A stretch of 64,000 nt of DNA from CAVPKN01 sp963832835 (GTDB taxonomy: Bacteria > Chlamydiota > Chlamydiia > Chlamydiales > JAAKFR01): assembly GCA_963832835.1 (NCBI GenBank), contig CAWHVD010000001.1:806001-870000 (forward strand), written 5' to 3'. A program made the position numbers and the translations under genes. Below the pieces are notes generated by a model that saw only the letters and a list, made by a program, of their open reading frames with translations, was not told the origin of the DNA and ran no database searches. Numbering within the stretch: the stretch's first letter is position 1; every line of letters begins with the position of its first letter. Shown here piece after piece: positions 16,961 through 27,462 of the stretch.

Positions 16961-19900
16961 ATGTTCTTCCGACTTTTGATCTTTCTCATTATTGGCTTCT
17001 ATTCCCAAGCCGAAGCTGCCGAATCTATGTCTGCTGCTTTGTTGTGCTCCACAGCGTCAGATCCAGATGCAATAGTAGATAAACGCGTCAACACTCTCAA
17101 TGGAGATTATTGTGAAGTGGTCGCCGACTTGATAATACCGGGTCCAGATCCATTAATTCTCCAACGGTTCCACAATTCCAAAAACTATGTCACAGGACAG
17201 GGATATGGAGGATGGCGCATCTTTCCACAAATGCTCTTAGTTCTGGGAAAAGACCCATTAAAAAAAGAGTGTAAAGTCGGTGGTGAGCGATTTGAGTGGA
17301 CTTACGCCTTTACGGGAGAAAGATCGGGCAGTATTCTCACTTATAGCGGTTGGAAACGCATTGAGGGTGATACCAAAGATCCTCTTAAAATCAATGCTCA
17401 AAAAGATGCTTTGGGGCTCGTCAACACCTATGCTGGAGAGATCGATGGCCAGACAAATCATTTGAATAACTGCCTTCATATCAAGGGTGACACATGCACA
17501 GTAGTTCTAGGCGATGGAACAAAGCGCCTCTTTCAAAAAACTGTGCTCCCTCCTACAACTCCTTTTTGCAACCTCCATGCTGAGCTAAGTTCCAAAGTCA
17601 TTCAACCTACTTATTATAGACTTATTTTAGAAACTCTCCCAAGCGGCAATAGTATCCTTTTTTCCTACAGTGAGGCGGGTCAGCTTGCTCACATTGAAAT
17701 GCAAAACAAATCACAAAAACCCCATAGCTGGATCCAATTTAACTTAAAGGGTAATACACTCACTTTAGAGACAAGCGATGCCCGCAGCATCCACTACAAG
17801 TTCGATAACTTCAATGGAACTACGGTCTTAAAAGAGGTCTCAGGCACCCACTGCATCCCTTCTATTTACGATTATCAACTCAAGGGTAAAACCTGTTTTC
17901 TGATCCGAAAACGTTTTCCTGAAGGACGTTTTTTAGAAATTGAGTACGAGACCCAAGGAAGAGTAGCTGCCCTAAAAAAACCTCATCCAGACTCTGGTAA
18001 ACCTTTCCTTGCAAAACAATTTTACTATGGAGTTGGTTATACTGATGTTTTAAATACTTTTAAGGTAAAAACTCGCTATTACTATGATGATCGATTGCAA
18101 TTAACCGCTCTCGATTATTTTAACGAAACCGATTCTCTCTACCGTACCGACCACAAGTATTATGGCGCTGCCAAAAAGGCAACCTATCTGATCGCCCGCA
18201 CTGTCGCCGACGGGACAGGCCGCGTCTTTTCCTACAGGACTTTCAAATATGACGAATCTGGCAATATCCTTGAAGAAAAACTATATGGCAACCTAACTGG
18301 CAAGGAAGATCCTAACTTAAATGTAGATGATAAAGGCAGCCTCTTAAATCCCGATGAAGCCGAATACCACACCAAAACCTTTACGTACTCTAAAGATGGC
18401 TTTAACCTCATTACCTCTTTAGGGGACTGCAAAGGCAATCAAACCACCTATCACTATCAACCTGGGACAAACCTCCTCATCAAAAAATTCATTCGAGATA
18501 AAAACGGCATCCGCAATCGGGAATTTCGTTTTTACAATGACGATGGCGTTTGCATTAAAACGATAGAGGATGGCAGCTCCGAAGAAAAACCAGATGCTTT
18601 ATCTTGGGGAACATCGGAAAGACATATTACTTATATTAGACCCAAACTTGAGCTGCCGGCTATTGGACTGCCTGAAACCATCGAAGAAAAAGCTCTCGAC
18701 CTCAAAACAAAGCAAGAAATCCTCATCAAAAAACTCGTGAATACCTATTCCCCTCAAGGTCATCTGCTCTCTTGCTCCACCTTTGGATCAGATGGATCTT
18801 TTGGGTTTTCAGTTAGCAAAACTTATAACCATTTGGGACAACCCCTAACTGAAACCGATCCAGAGGGTAAAACGATTACCCATACCTACAATCCATGCGG
18901 GGATCTTATCCTCACAAAAATCCCCCACGAGCAAAAAACCATCGAGAAAAAATATGATCTGCTTGGGCGGCTTGTCTCCCATGCCGAAAAAGCGGGAGGC
19001 TTAACTGCTCAAGAATATTACAACTACGATCTGCTCGGCCGAAAAATTTCCTTAAAAGACCGCTTTGGCCATCCGACAACCTATGCATATAATGCCTTTG
19101 ACAGACTGGTTACAGTCATTTACCCTACTGTCCTAGATGTTGATGGAAATCAGGTAAATCCTACTTTTTCCTATACGTATGACATTTTCGGCAATGCAAT
19201 TACCATCACCGATCCCAAAGGGAATATCACCCGAAAAGCCTATAATCTGAGAGGCAGCCCTGCGCGCATCTATTATCCTGATGGTTCTTCAGAGCTTTTT
19301 AAGTATGACCCAGAAGGGAGCCTACACCGCTCATTAACACTCGACCGGATGATCACAGTGTATGAGTATGACTATCTCGGCCGTCCTATCTACGAAGAGG
19401 ATATGACAGCTTCTGATACCGGAGTCTCTTCTTTTTATAAAAGCAGATCTCGCAGCTACAATGGCTTTCGCTGCACCTCTTTTAAAGATGACCAGCACTT
19501 TACAGATTATAAATATGATCCGGCTGGTAGAGTCATTGCTGTTATTCAACACAAGTCTGGGGAAGGAGACAACCACCCCGATACCCGCAAAACAGAGATC
19601 ATGTATGATTCCTTAGGCAGGGAAGCGAAGAAAAAAGTGTGGTTTGATACAGGAGTCACTGACTATTCCCTCACCCATTTCATCTATGACTTTTTGAACA
19701 ACGTCGTTGAAAAAAGAATAGAAGATGCTCAAGGCAATACTCTCTTACAAAAAAACTTTGTTTATGACAGCTCTGGACGATGTATTGAAGAAATGGATGG
19801 GCAGACTCATATCACAACTACCTATGACTCTTTTGGGGAACCCATCTCTTACAAGGATTCAGCCGGCAACATCACACAGATCCTCATTGATTATGGGAGT

Positions 19901-21039
19901 CCTTTAAGAAAAACCGTCATAAATCCATTGAGCATGGCAACTGACATGGAATTCGACGCCCTCGGACGTTTGACTTCCATTGCCAAAAAAGATGCCAATG
20001 GCGTTCTGCTCTCTTCTCAAACCCTTCTTTATGATGCTGCAGGAAACAAATGTGTCGAAAAAAATGGAGTCATCATTGACGGCCAGCTCAAAGAGATTCA
20101 AGTCACTCGCTGGATCTATGGACCGATGGGACGACTGGAAAAGCTCATTGAAGCTGAAGGCTCTCCTGAAGAAAAGGTGACCTCTTTTGCATATAATAAC
20201 CTAGGTCAACTTGTTTCCCAAGACCTTCCAGGTGCTGCCAAACCTCTCAGTTATACTTATAATAAAGTAGGACACCTTTATAAAGTCCAGTACGATTCTC
20301 CAGACAAAGAGCTTTGCATTTCTAATAGTTATTCATATGATCGAGAGGGCAATGTAACCTCCGCTCATGCGCTCTATGGGATCTCCATACAAAGGGAGTG
20401 TAATATTTATGGACAGGTGACCAAAGAAACTGTCAGCGATGGGGAGGGAAAATATACAATCAGCTGTCAGTATGACAGGAAAGGGAGATTAAAAGGGGTT
20501 ATCCTCCCTGATGGCTCATCCATTGGCTATACCTATGATGCTCTTTTTGGAAGGGAGGTCATCCGTGTTGCAGCTAATGACACCGAAATGTATCGACATA
20601 CCTATACTTATGACACATCTGGAAGGCTACAGGAAGAGACTCTGATCGGCTACTGCGGAGACCGGATCACGCAATATGAGGCAGGGCGCAAATCTCAGAT
20701 CTCTACAGACCATATCATTGAGAAAAAGACCTATGATGCTTTGGGGCATCTAACGTCTGTAATAAAAAGAGCCGAATTTGAAGCCCTTGATGAAACCTAT
20801 AGCTACAATGCCCTCTCTCAACTCATCTCTGATTCCCAAAATCATTACGCTTATGACTCTGTCGATAACCGCTTAAAAATAAATCAAAAGACATTGCTCT
20901 GTAACAGTCTTAATCAACTGATTCAAGCAGGTCAAACCGAGTGTGCATATGATCCCTTGGGCGTGCGACACGAGGTCGCACAGATTCTTGTTGTTGCAAA
21001 ACAACAACCACAAATTCTGCTTTGTGACTCTACCGGGAG
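16961..21039 (+). CDS. RHS/YD-repeat giant protein, 5' exon
   Basis: About 1360 codons from ATG 16961, beginning with a signal peptide (FFRLLIFLIIGFYSQAEAA). The N-terminal part resembles the region before RHS barrels (NGDYCEVVADLIIPGPDPL), and from about residue 600 there are many YD repeats of the type YDxxGR/YNxLGQ. RHS proteins form hollow shells around a C-terminal toxic or effector domain. The frame is broken at GTGCG (21040), the start of a group II intron, and would stop at 21047 if unspliced. It continues in frame after 23095. The Sec-type leader means export by a general route rather than a type VI needle. Confidence 0.9.
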
Positions 21040-21510
21040 GTGCGTCTGAAGTAATTCAGGGGTGCTAAGCTCTCGGGACAATGTAGCCCTTATCCTAGCA
21101 CTATGGATAAGAGGAGCTAGAGAGGAAGTATGGCTAACAAAAGTAAATCACTATAAGCATCGTTAGGTCGAAGAAGCCAAAAGTGCTGATAGGCTTTAAC
21201 CAAAATGGTACGCAGTCAGGAGATTCGATTGTCTAGTTCGAGTCCGCAGATGAAGAACTGCCGGTGTAGTAGGTGGAGCCTAACCTTCCATATAGAATCT
21301 GTGCGGAACGTGGTAAACCCGTAAACCTCCTACGAGGGAAATCTTTCCGCAAGGAAAGACGACAGGCATGCGGGTAATGATGATGGAGAAAGCTAACGCC
21401 CTTTTGTAATGAGAGGGATAAAGGATTATTCCTTGCGCGAAAGCGAGCAGACTTCCATCAGGTGCTTGATCACGAGAAATTTGTAAGATGGAGCCACAAA
21501 GGCAAAGTGT

Positions 21511-22959
21511 ATGATGACAGCTCAAACTGTTGACGCGAATCCTTACAGGAAAATCTACTGGGATACAACCAATTGGTCCCAAGTAGAAGAAACTGTGCGA
21601 AGATTACAAACACGTATCGTGAAGGCTCTTAAGAATAATGCATTTCGACAAGTCAAAAACTTACAAAGGCTTTTGACCAAATCCCTATCAGCCAGACTGC
21701 ATGCAGTTAGGCGAGTAACCACAAATAAAGGACATAAAACACCTGGAGTTGATGGCATTATATGGACAACTCCGGAGCAGAAGATTCAAGCCGTCCATGA
21801 TTTAGAACAGGATATTAAGATATTACCACTCAGGCGGATCTATATCCCGAAGAAGAATGGAAAAATGCGCCCTATCAGCATACCATCAATGCTCAACAGA
21901 GCAAGCCAAGCTTGTCACCTATTAGCATTAGATCCAGTTGCAGAAACACGCGCGGATGAACATTCCTATGGTTTCCGAGTTAAAAGGAGCGCACAAGACG
22001 CTATTGGATATATATTTCATATCCTACGTCGCAAAGGCTCTCCACAATGGATCTTGGAAGCAGATATAAAATCATGTTTCGATGAAATAGACCACAATTG
22101 GCTTAAAGAAAATGTCCCTATGGACAAGTTTATACTCCAAAAGTGGCTGAAAGCAGGGTTTATGGAAGGGAAGAGACTCTTCCCCACTAAAGGAGGTACT
22201 CCTCAGGGAGGTATCGCGTCACCAACGCTTGCCAACCTAACCCTTGATGGTCTTGAAAAGATGCTAAAGGAGAGATTCGGGGACAAACCCGGACATAAGA
22301 ATCGCAAGATGGTACATCTTTGCAGATATGCCGATGACTTCATAGTCACCGGCAAAAGCAAAGACCTGCTTCAAGAAGAAGTCCTACCGGCCATCAAATA
22401 CTTCTTAGCAGAGCGAGGACTTCAAATCTCCGAAGAGAAGACCCGAATTACCCATATCAACGAAGGGTTTGATTTTCTTGGTCAAAATACACGCAAGTAT
22501 GGGGAAAAGTTACTAACAACTCCCTCCAAGAAATCACAATCAAGCTTAAAGGAGAAGTTGAGAGCAACGATAAAACGCCACCGAAGAGAAGCACCAAAGC
22601 TCATTAAGAAGATCAATCCGATCATCAGGGGCTGGTGCAACTACCATCGATATATCGTCAGCAGAAAGGTATTCGAAAAGGTCGACCATTATGTCTTCAT
22701 ATTGCTGTGGAAATGGGCAAGGCAGCAACATCCCAACAAAAGCAAACGATGGATAACAAAAAGATACTTCCATGTTAGCAAAAAATGGGTGTTTGCCACA
22801 AAGACAAAGCAAGGAAAAGTCAGAGAACAATATCTTGCTTCCTCAACACAGATTAGGCGCCACACTCTTATCAGGGGAAAAGCAAATCCCTATGATGAAG
22901 AATGGACTACCTATTTTGAGAAAAGGGCACAAAGGAAAAGTGTCCCATGTGCTGTTTAG
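21511..22959 (+). CDS. ltrA: Group II intron reverse transcriptase/maturase
   Basis: A 482-residue intron-encoded protein. Reverse transcriptase motifs include HKTPGVDGI, SYGFRVKRSAQDA, GTPQGGIASPTLANL and RYADDFIVTG (YADD near residue 272). A maturase X region follows with IIRGWCNYHRY. The protein stops soon after ANPYDEEWTTYFEKR, where related proteins continue into an HNH endonuclease. Another frame just downstream contains CPMCCLEEEW, like a decayed start of an HNH zinc site, so the endonuclease is missing or lost by frameshift. It probably assists splicing, while mobility would need an endonuclease-free route. Confidence 0.93.
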   Translation: MMTAQTVDANPYRKIYWDTTNWSQVEETVRRLQTRIVKALKNNAFRQVKNLQRLLTKSLSARLHAVRRVTTNKGHKTPGVDGIIWTTPEQKIQAVHDLEQDIKILPLRRIYIPKKNGKMRPISIPSMLNRASQACHLLALDPVAETRADEHSYGFRVKRSAQDAIGYIFHILRRKGSPQWILEADIKSCFDEIDHNWLKENVPMDKFILQKWLKAGFMEGKRLFPTKGGTPQGGIASPTLANLTLDGLEKMLKERFGDKPGHKNRKMVHLCRYADDFIVTGKSKDLLQEEVLPAIKYFLAERGLQISEEKTRITHINEGFDFLGQNTRKYGEKLLTTPSKKSQSSLKEKLRATIKRHRREAPKLIKKINPIIRGWCNYHRYIVSRKVFEKVDHYVFILLWKWARQQHPNKSKRWITKRYFHVSKKWVFATKTKQGKVREQYLASSTQIRRHTLIRGKANPYDEEWTTYFEKRAQRKSVPCAV

Positions 22960-23024
22960 AAGAGGAATGGGACACCGAAATCATTGAAAAGCCGGATTCT
23001 ATAAAAGGGGTCTTACAAGTGCTT

Positions 23025-23095
23025 GAGCCGAATGCGGGGAAACTCGCACGTTCGGTTCTTAGGGGAGGGAGCCACGGTAACGTGGCTTTCTTACC
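23025..23095 (+). ncRNA. Group II intron domains V and VI
   Basis: Domain V spans 23025-23058: GAGCCG pairs with CGGTTC, with the inner GGGAAAC tetraloop region typical of the catalytic hairpin. Domain VI follows with stem GAGCCACG/CGTGGCTT and loop GTAA. The intron ends in the TTACC just after it. Confidence 0.85.
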
Positions 23096-24575
23096 CGAAA
23101 ATCTTTCGAGAAAAATCCAAGATGGAGAAGAGACAGTTTTTACAAGCAACATCCTTTCTCAGTTGGCTTCGGTAAAAAAAGTCGATCAGACAGCTCTCTA
23201 TTTCTCTTACGATCCTTTCGGCAGATGCCTTACCAAAAAAGTCTGCGATATCTCCGATAAAAACAAAAAAACACTCTCAGTTTCCCGTAGCCTGTACTTG
23301 GGCAATCATGAACTTGGAAAGTTAAATGCCCAAGGGCAGATCACCCACTTACGCATCCTTGGACTCTCTGGAGATCAAGTTGCTCATAAAAGTGTTGCAA
23401 TAGAACTTGAAGGCAGAATCTTCGCTCCCCTGCACGACAGCGCTGGCAATCTAGCTGCTCTTTTAGATCCTGACTCCAGGGAGGTAGTCGAAAGTTATGC
23501 CTATTCAGCTTTTGGTGAGGTGAAGATTTATGCTGATGGACGTGAAGTTTCAAGATCTTGCGTAGGCAACCCCTGGAGATTTGCCGAAAAGCCCATCGAC
23601 GAAGAAACAGGTCTGATCTATTTCGGTTTTCGCTACTACGATCCCATCCTCGGCCGTTTTATTTCAAAAGACCCTTCTGGCCAGGATGGCCCAAACCTTT
23701 ACGCCTATTTGCATAATAACCCCATCAATTACGTCGACCATTTTGGACTCGAGACCGATGAGTTTGAAGAATACTACTATGGGGATGTAGAAAAACATTG
23801 TTATTGCGAAACACATCGCACTTGTAAAAGAGGCGGAGATCTCGATAAAACGGTCGGGTCTGGGCTGCCTACCATTAGGCATTCTTATACATTTGAACAA
23901 ATGTTTGCGGTTCCTTTAGGGATGGATCCCTGGAAGCAACATTTTATGTATGAACCCTCCAAGATTTACCAAGAGGGAGGAGAAGAAAGACCTGACCTTG
24001 GAATAGGGTTTGCCAATGGGATGGGCAATGATTTTGAGAGTGCTCGAGCAAGCGCTGAATATCTTTCACGTCTCGCAGGTGGCTATTGTGTGCATGCCGT
24101 CTATAATGCTACCCATGGTCACCGAGCCGACCTCTTAGAGTGTAAGCTTGGCTTAAGCTATATTGCCACAGAGCCGGTGCGCTTTATTCATCAGATGTGG
24201 AATAGCTTTTTTGAAAGAAGCTCAGCTTCTGCCAAATTCTTAATGGTTTGCCATAGTCAGGGAGCTATTCATGTACGCAACGCCCTGCTGGATTATCCAC
24301 CGGAACTCAGAGAGAGGATTATCGTAGTAGCCATTGCTCCTGGCGCCTACATGTATCAAGAATCCTGTGCACAGGTCACACATTACAGGAATGCTTCTGC
24401 ACGAAGAGATTTAGTGCCTCGTATTGATAGAGATGGGGCTGTTAGGAGCAAAGAGACCATTGTAGATGTAGTGTCTCATCCAGATGCGGGATGGTTTGAT
24501 CATGGGTTTCAAAGTTTGACTTATAGAAAAGAGTTGGAAAGAGAACTAACTAACATTGTTAAAAACAAAAGATAA
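23096..24575 (+). CDS. RHS protein, 3' exon with hydrolase-like C-terminal domain
   Basis: About 492 codons in frame with the 5' exon after intron removal. It completes the YD repeats and the RHS-associated core (RYYDPILGRFISKDPSG, then NLYAYLHNNPINYVDHFGLE). The last 270 residues form the variable tip, resembling the chlamydial DUF687 family: FANGMGNDFESA, VYNATHG, and a serine-hydrolase elbow VCHSQGAIHVRNALL (Ser near 24255) followed by an IAPGAYM strand, as in alpha/beta hydrolases. I infer a lipase- or esterase-like effector released from the RHS shell. The stop is one base before the next gene. Confidence 0.85.
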
Positions 24576-24576
24576 A

Positions 24577-25155
24577 ATGAAAATATTAATTCTTATTTTA
24601 AACGTCTTTTTATTTTGTTCCAGTTGCTTGAGTCAGACAATTAAATATCAAATTTCCGATCGTGAGAAAACAGTCAATAAGCAAATGGCTTATAGCGGAC
24701 AGATGCTCAGCAAAAAATATAGTATGCGACCTTGTGCTACAACTGTGGCAATGCCCGGTGGAAATATACAGTATCTAGAATTAAAATTTGATATCAGAGG
24801 ACCATTATCCAAAATGGCAATTAGAAAATTATTAATCAATATAGTTAACGACTTTCTTTTAAATATTAATAATGATGTCGAGCTTTGTTTTTATTTAAAA
24901 GAAGGAAGATTAGAAATTTCAGAGATAGGAATAACACTATTTTTGCATGATCTTTCAAATAGACCTATTGCTCAACCAGAAATTGGTGTTGCATTTATCG
25001 AGAAGGGCATTTTGACATTTATTACCCTTGAGCCCGAAGCAATTCCATCTTTCAGAGATCATGTGGAGGAGACCTACGAAGAAGCCATGAAAATTCTTCA
25101 GTCACAAAATGAGTGCACCGCAGTGCAAGAACGGTGCAACGATTTGGACATTTAA
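24577..25155 (+). CDS. Putative lipoprotein, possible immunity partner of the RHS tip
   Basis: A protein of about 192 residues starts at ATG 24577, one base after the RHS stop; an upstream start inside the RHS gene is less likely. The N-terminus KILILILNVFLFCSSCLSQ is a lipoprotein-type signal with Cys at the end. No known domain is seen. Tight coupling behind a polymorphic-toxin-like gene, plus a membrane address, is what immunity proteins often show; this role is inferred only from context. Its coding sequence looks more A/T rich than the RHS gene, a hint of separate origin. Confidence 0.65.
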   Translation: MKILILILNVFLFCSSCLSQTIKYQISDREKTVNKQMAYSGQMLSKKYSMRPCATTVAMPGGNIQYLELKFDIRGPLSKMAIRKLLINIVNDFLLNINNDVELCFYLKEGRLEISEIGITLFLHDLSNRPIAQPEIGVAFIEKGILTFITLEPEAIPSFRDHVEETYEEAMKILQSQNECTAVQERCNDLDI

Positions 25156-25224
25156 CTAATAAAATCCGACATTTTCCGGTAGATTTTTGAAATTTAATTC
25201 CTTATGGACCTTTTTAACAGCAAC

Positions 25225-25596
25225 TTAAGAAACTTCAGCCACAGGCGTACCTTGATGGAATCTCAATTGCCATCTCCCTTCAGTTTTAGACCAAATAGAG
25301 CTCCTATTTCCCACCTCTACCTTTTCGTATTCAACTTCGCTTATGTATGTGACTAAAACAACATCTTGACTTATCAGATGTATAGCAAAATTCTTAAGCG
25401 GCAATTTGGCTTTAATCTCTTGAGGTTTAATAGCTAATGTGTCAGCTCGTTGATATACGCGCCCAGAACGTCCGAATTCAAAAAAGTCGTGAGCCAAAAT
25501 CCGATTCATGTAATTAAAATCAAAGCGTGTGCTGGCAATCCAAAGCGATTCTTCCAACTGCCGCAATGTTTCTTTCTCTTCATCCCTAATTTGCAT
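25225..25596 (-). CDS. NTF2-like/DUF4440 family protein
   Basis: A 123-residue protein with the DUF4440/SnoaL-like pattern: an N-terminal helix (LRQLEESLWIAS), then FNYMNRILAHDFFEFGRSG, ending in SSIWSKTEGRWQLRFHQGTPV. These small cone-shaped domains act as enzymes, subunits or ligand binders, and several are immunity proteins. It lies on the opposite strand, just after the lipoprotein gene, and next to an IS1634 relic. Function is unknown. Confidence 0.75.
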   Translation of the reverse strand: MQIRDEEKETLRQLEESLWIASTRFDFNYMNRILAHDFFEFGRSGRVYQRADTLAIKPQEIKAKLPLKNFAIHLISQDVVLVTYISEVEYEKVEVGNRSSIWSKTEGRWQLRFHQGTPVAEVS

Positions 25597-25681
25597 GTGG
25601 TCTTCCTTATCCCAAGTTCAGTGAGTTGCTCTCGAGAAAGGGAGCCGAAGTTTGTCGGATTTAACACTACAACTTGAAAAT

Positions 25682-26299
25682 TCAAAGAATAACTTTTTTA
25701 CTTTTTAAAATTTGTGTTGGTATCCCGAGAGACCTATAGACTCCTTTTTGATTTTCCTCTGCATTCGTTGTACTTCTATGATAGAGGATCTTGCCTTCTT
25801 TGGTTTTTGCTTGCATCGTCACACGTACCCGTTTAGACAACCAATTACGGACTGTCTCCCAATTATGTGAAAGACCCTGTTTTCGGAGTTGATATAGGCA
25901 ACTTTGAATCAAATGGTAAGCCAACAGGGTAATCCAAAGATGTCCATCTACTCGATGTTCTTTTTGATGATAAACCGGACGCATCCCTAAAGAGGATTTC
26001 ATAAACCGAAAGGCATCCTCTACGGTGCGAAGGGTGTTGTAGAGATTCCATAATTCTTTGGGCGAGAGTTTGATCAGATTTGTTCGTAGAAAATAATAGC
26101 CATTTAGCCTCTCACTTAGCTTAGCCGATTGCAGTTTCCAGGTAATGTGAAGAGCTGTAAGGCCATCGCTGGAAGGCTCCACGTGAGGTGCCTCCGTATT
26201 AAACATTTGACACTTGCATTCATCTAAAACCTTGATTAAGCTTCTTCGGCAGCATGTCATTAAAACTTGGAGAAAGTCATGAACACAGTACCGCTTCAT
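25682..26299 (-). pseudogene. IS1634-type transposase, C-terminal fragment
   Basis: About 200 residues corresponding to the last part of IS4/IS1634-type DDE transposases: TVEDAFRFMKSSLGMRPVYHQ (catalytic Glu region) and HRVDGHLWITLLAYHLIQ. The first two Asp of the triad are missing, so it is inactive. The 5' side is joined to a MITE end at 26286-26322. A degraded copy of the same 5' border lies at 30189-30317 in front of the U-box gene. Confidence 0.85.
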
Positions 26300-26322
26300 G
26301 GCTTTATTTTCTGGAAATGGTA
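26286..26322. repeat. Right-end fragment of the MITE
   Basis: The last 37 bp of the MITE family (CAGTACCGCTTCATGGCTTT then the TIR to GGAAATGGTA) are present, followed by TAA. The left part is missing and replaced by the IS1634 fragment. Confidence 0.75.
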
Positions 26323-26362
26323 TAACTTACTAAATCTATCTTTGGTTTTCTGTGTTTTAATC

Positions 26363-26402
26363 ACTTTCCATTAGACTTCTTGCAAGAAGTCTAATGGAAA
26401 GT
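26363..26402. promoter_or_regulatory. Perfect 40-bp palindrome before the ion channel gene
   Basis: ACTTTCCATTAGACTTCTTG is followed at once by its exact complement, so both arms are 20 bp with no loop. It ends 16 nt before the channel start codon. In RNA it would form a long hairpin in the leader and could hide or expose the start; as DNA it could be an operator or a cruciform. Confidence 0.7.
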
Positions 26403-26418
26403 ATGTTAAATTAAATCT

Positions 26419-27462
26419 ATGGCTTGGTTTTTTTGCACAAGGTGTTGGGTACTTTATGTCATTGTTTTTATGGCGTTTGTATGTAGTCATTCTCCTTGTG
26501 CGGAAATCCAGAATCCACAGGTAAAAACTCCTCCTAAGAACCTGCCTGTCAAGGTTGAAACGACATTTTATTTATGGAGTTTAAACAATATTGATGAAAA
26601 AGATGGGACTTTTACAGCACAGATTTATCTAGTCACGCGCTGGCATGACGATAGACTGGCATTTAGTACATCAACGCTCCCCGAAATCTATACAGAAGAA
26701 GCTGCAAGCGATAAGCTTAAGGAAATTTGGTGGCCCGAGCTGGATTTTGTAAATTCTTCAACCTTAATGATAAGAAATAAAACACTTGTTATTAATCCAG
26801 ATGGGACAGTCGAGTACTCTATAAAAGTTTTTGGGACTTTTTTTAATACAATGGATTTAAGGCGGTTCCCTTTTGATGAGCAAGATTATGAAATTCATAT
26901 TGAATCTTTTTTATGGAATTCACAAACTGTTGAGTTTGTGGTTGCTAACTTGGAGAGTGTAGATTTAGCCAATTCGCGTATTCAAAGTCTGCGTCCTATT
27001 TCTTTGTCTGGTGCAGTTAAAGATATACCCTTTATGTCTGAAGCATACTCAGATTTAGGAATTAGTATTCATTTTAAACGTAGTCCTAATTTCTTCAATT
27101 ATCAAATTTTAATCCCAATGCTGGTCGTTCTATTTATTACCTGTATGATGACCTTCATGCCGGTAGGTAGGCTGGGCGATCGCTTACTTCTTGCGCAGGG
27201 CAGTATTTTGGTACTAGTCGCAATGAAATTCATGATTAACCAAGATTTGCCGACCGTTGACTATCTAACCTTTGTCGATTACATTTTCTTTATAGCTTAC
27301 TTCTGCTGTTTTGTTATGGTTATTCTAAGTTGTATCATTTTCTTTCTCAGAGAAAGACGCAAAAGCATGTCTCATTCGATCAATAAACATGCAACCTGGA
27401 TTCCTTTTGTTCTGTTTTTAGTTTTATATTTAGCATTTTTTGTGCTAGTTATAAAAAGTTAG
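26419..27462 (+). CDS. Pentameric ligand-gated ion channel (Cys-loop receptor family)
   Basis: A 347-residue protein with the full layout of prokaryotic GLIC/ELIC-like channels: signal peptide (1-28), an extracellular beta-sandwich ligand-binding domain with IWWPELDFVN and the loop MDLRRFPFDEQDYEIHIES, then four membrane helices. M1 is about 225-247, pore-lining M2 about 252-276 (LLLAQGSILVLVAMKFMIN), M3 about 288-312 after LPTVDYLTFVDY, and M4 about 327-346. As in other prokaryotic members, the loop lacks the two disulfide cysteines. Family members open a cation or anion pore on binding a ligand or protons. The ligand is unknown. The gene stands alone among mobile elements, which suggests gain by transfer. 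Confidence 0.92.
   Translation: MAWFFCTRCWVLYVIVFMAFVCSHSPCAEIQNPQVKTPPKNLPVKVETTFYLWSLNNIDEKDGTFTAQIYLVTRWHDDRLAFSTSTLPEIYTEEAASDKLKEIWWPELDFVNSSTLMIRNKTLVINPDGTVEYSIKVFGTFFNTMDLRRFPFDEQDYEIHIESFLWNSQTVEFVVANLESVDLANSRIQSLRPISLSGAVKDIPFMSEAYSDLGISIHFKRSPNFFNYQILIPMLVVLFITCMMTFMPVGRLGDRLLLAQGSILVLVAMKFMINQDLPTVDYLTFVDYIFFIAYFCCFVMVILSCIIFFLRERRKSMSHSINKHATWIPFVLFLVLYLAFFVLVIKS

Larger units (their letters stand above)
21040..23095 (+). mobile_element. Group II intron inserted in the RHS gene
   Basis: The intron begins GTGCG, carries a 5' structured region of about 470 nt, a reverse transcriptase/maturase gene (21511-22959), and ends with domain V and VI hairpins. Removing 2056 nt rejoins the RHS frame (ACC GGG AG + C GAA AAT), which supports these borders; they could shift by one base together. 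Because the flanking exons are in frame only after removal, the intron must splice for full RHS protein to be made. Confidence 0.88.

Noticed and set aside
21200..21260. A tRNA-like TAGTTCGAGTCCGC stretch
   Set aside because: It lies in the structured 5' part of the group II intron and no cloverleaf with acceptor stem can be drawn. No tRNA or rRNA gene was found in the window.
22947..23095. Continuous frame suggesting the RHS 3' exon starts at ATG 22947
   Set aside because: This part is the intron's 3' region including domains V and VI; the frame is open there by chance or as an HNH remnant.
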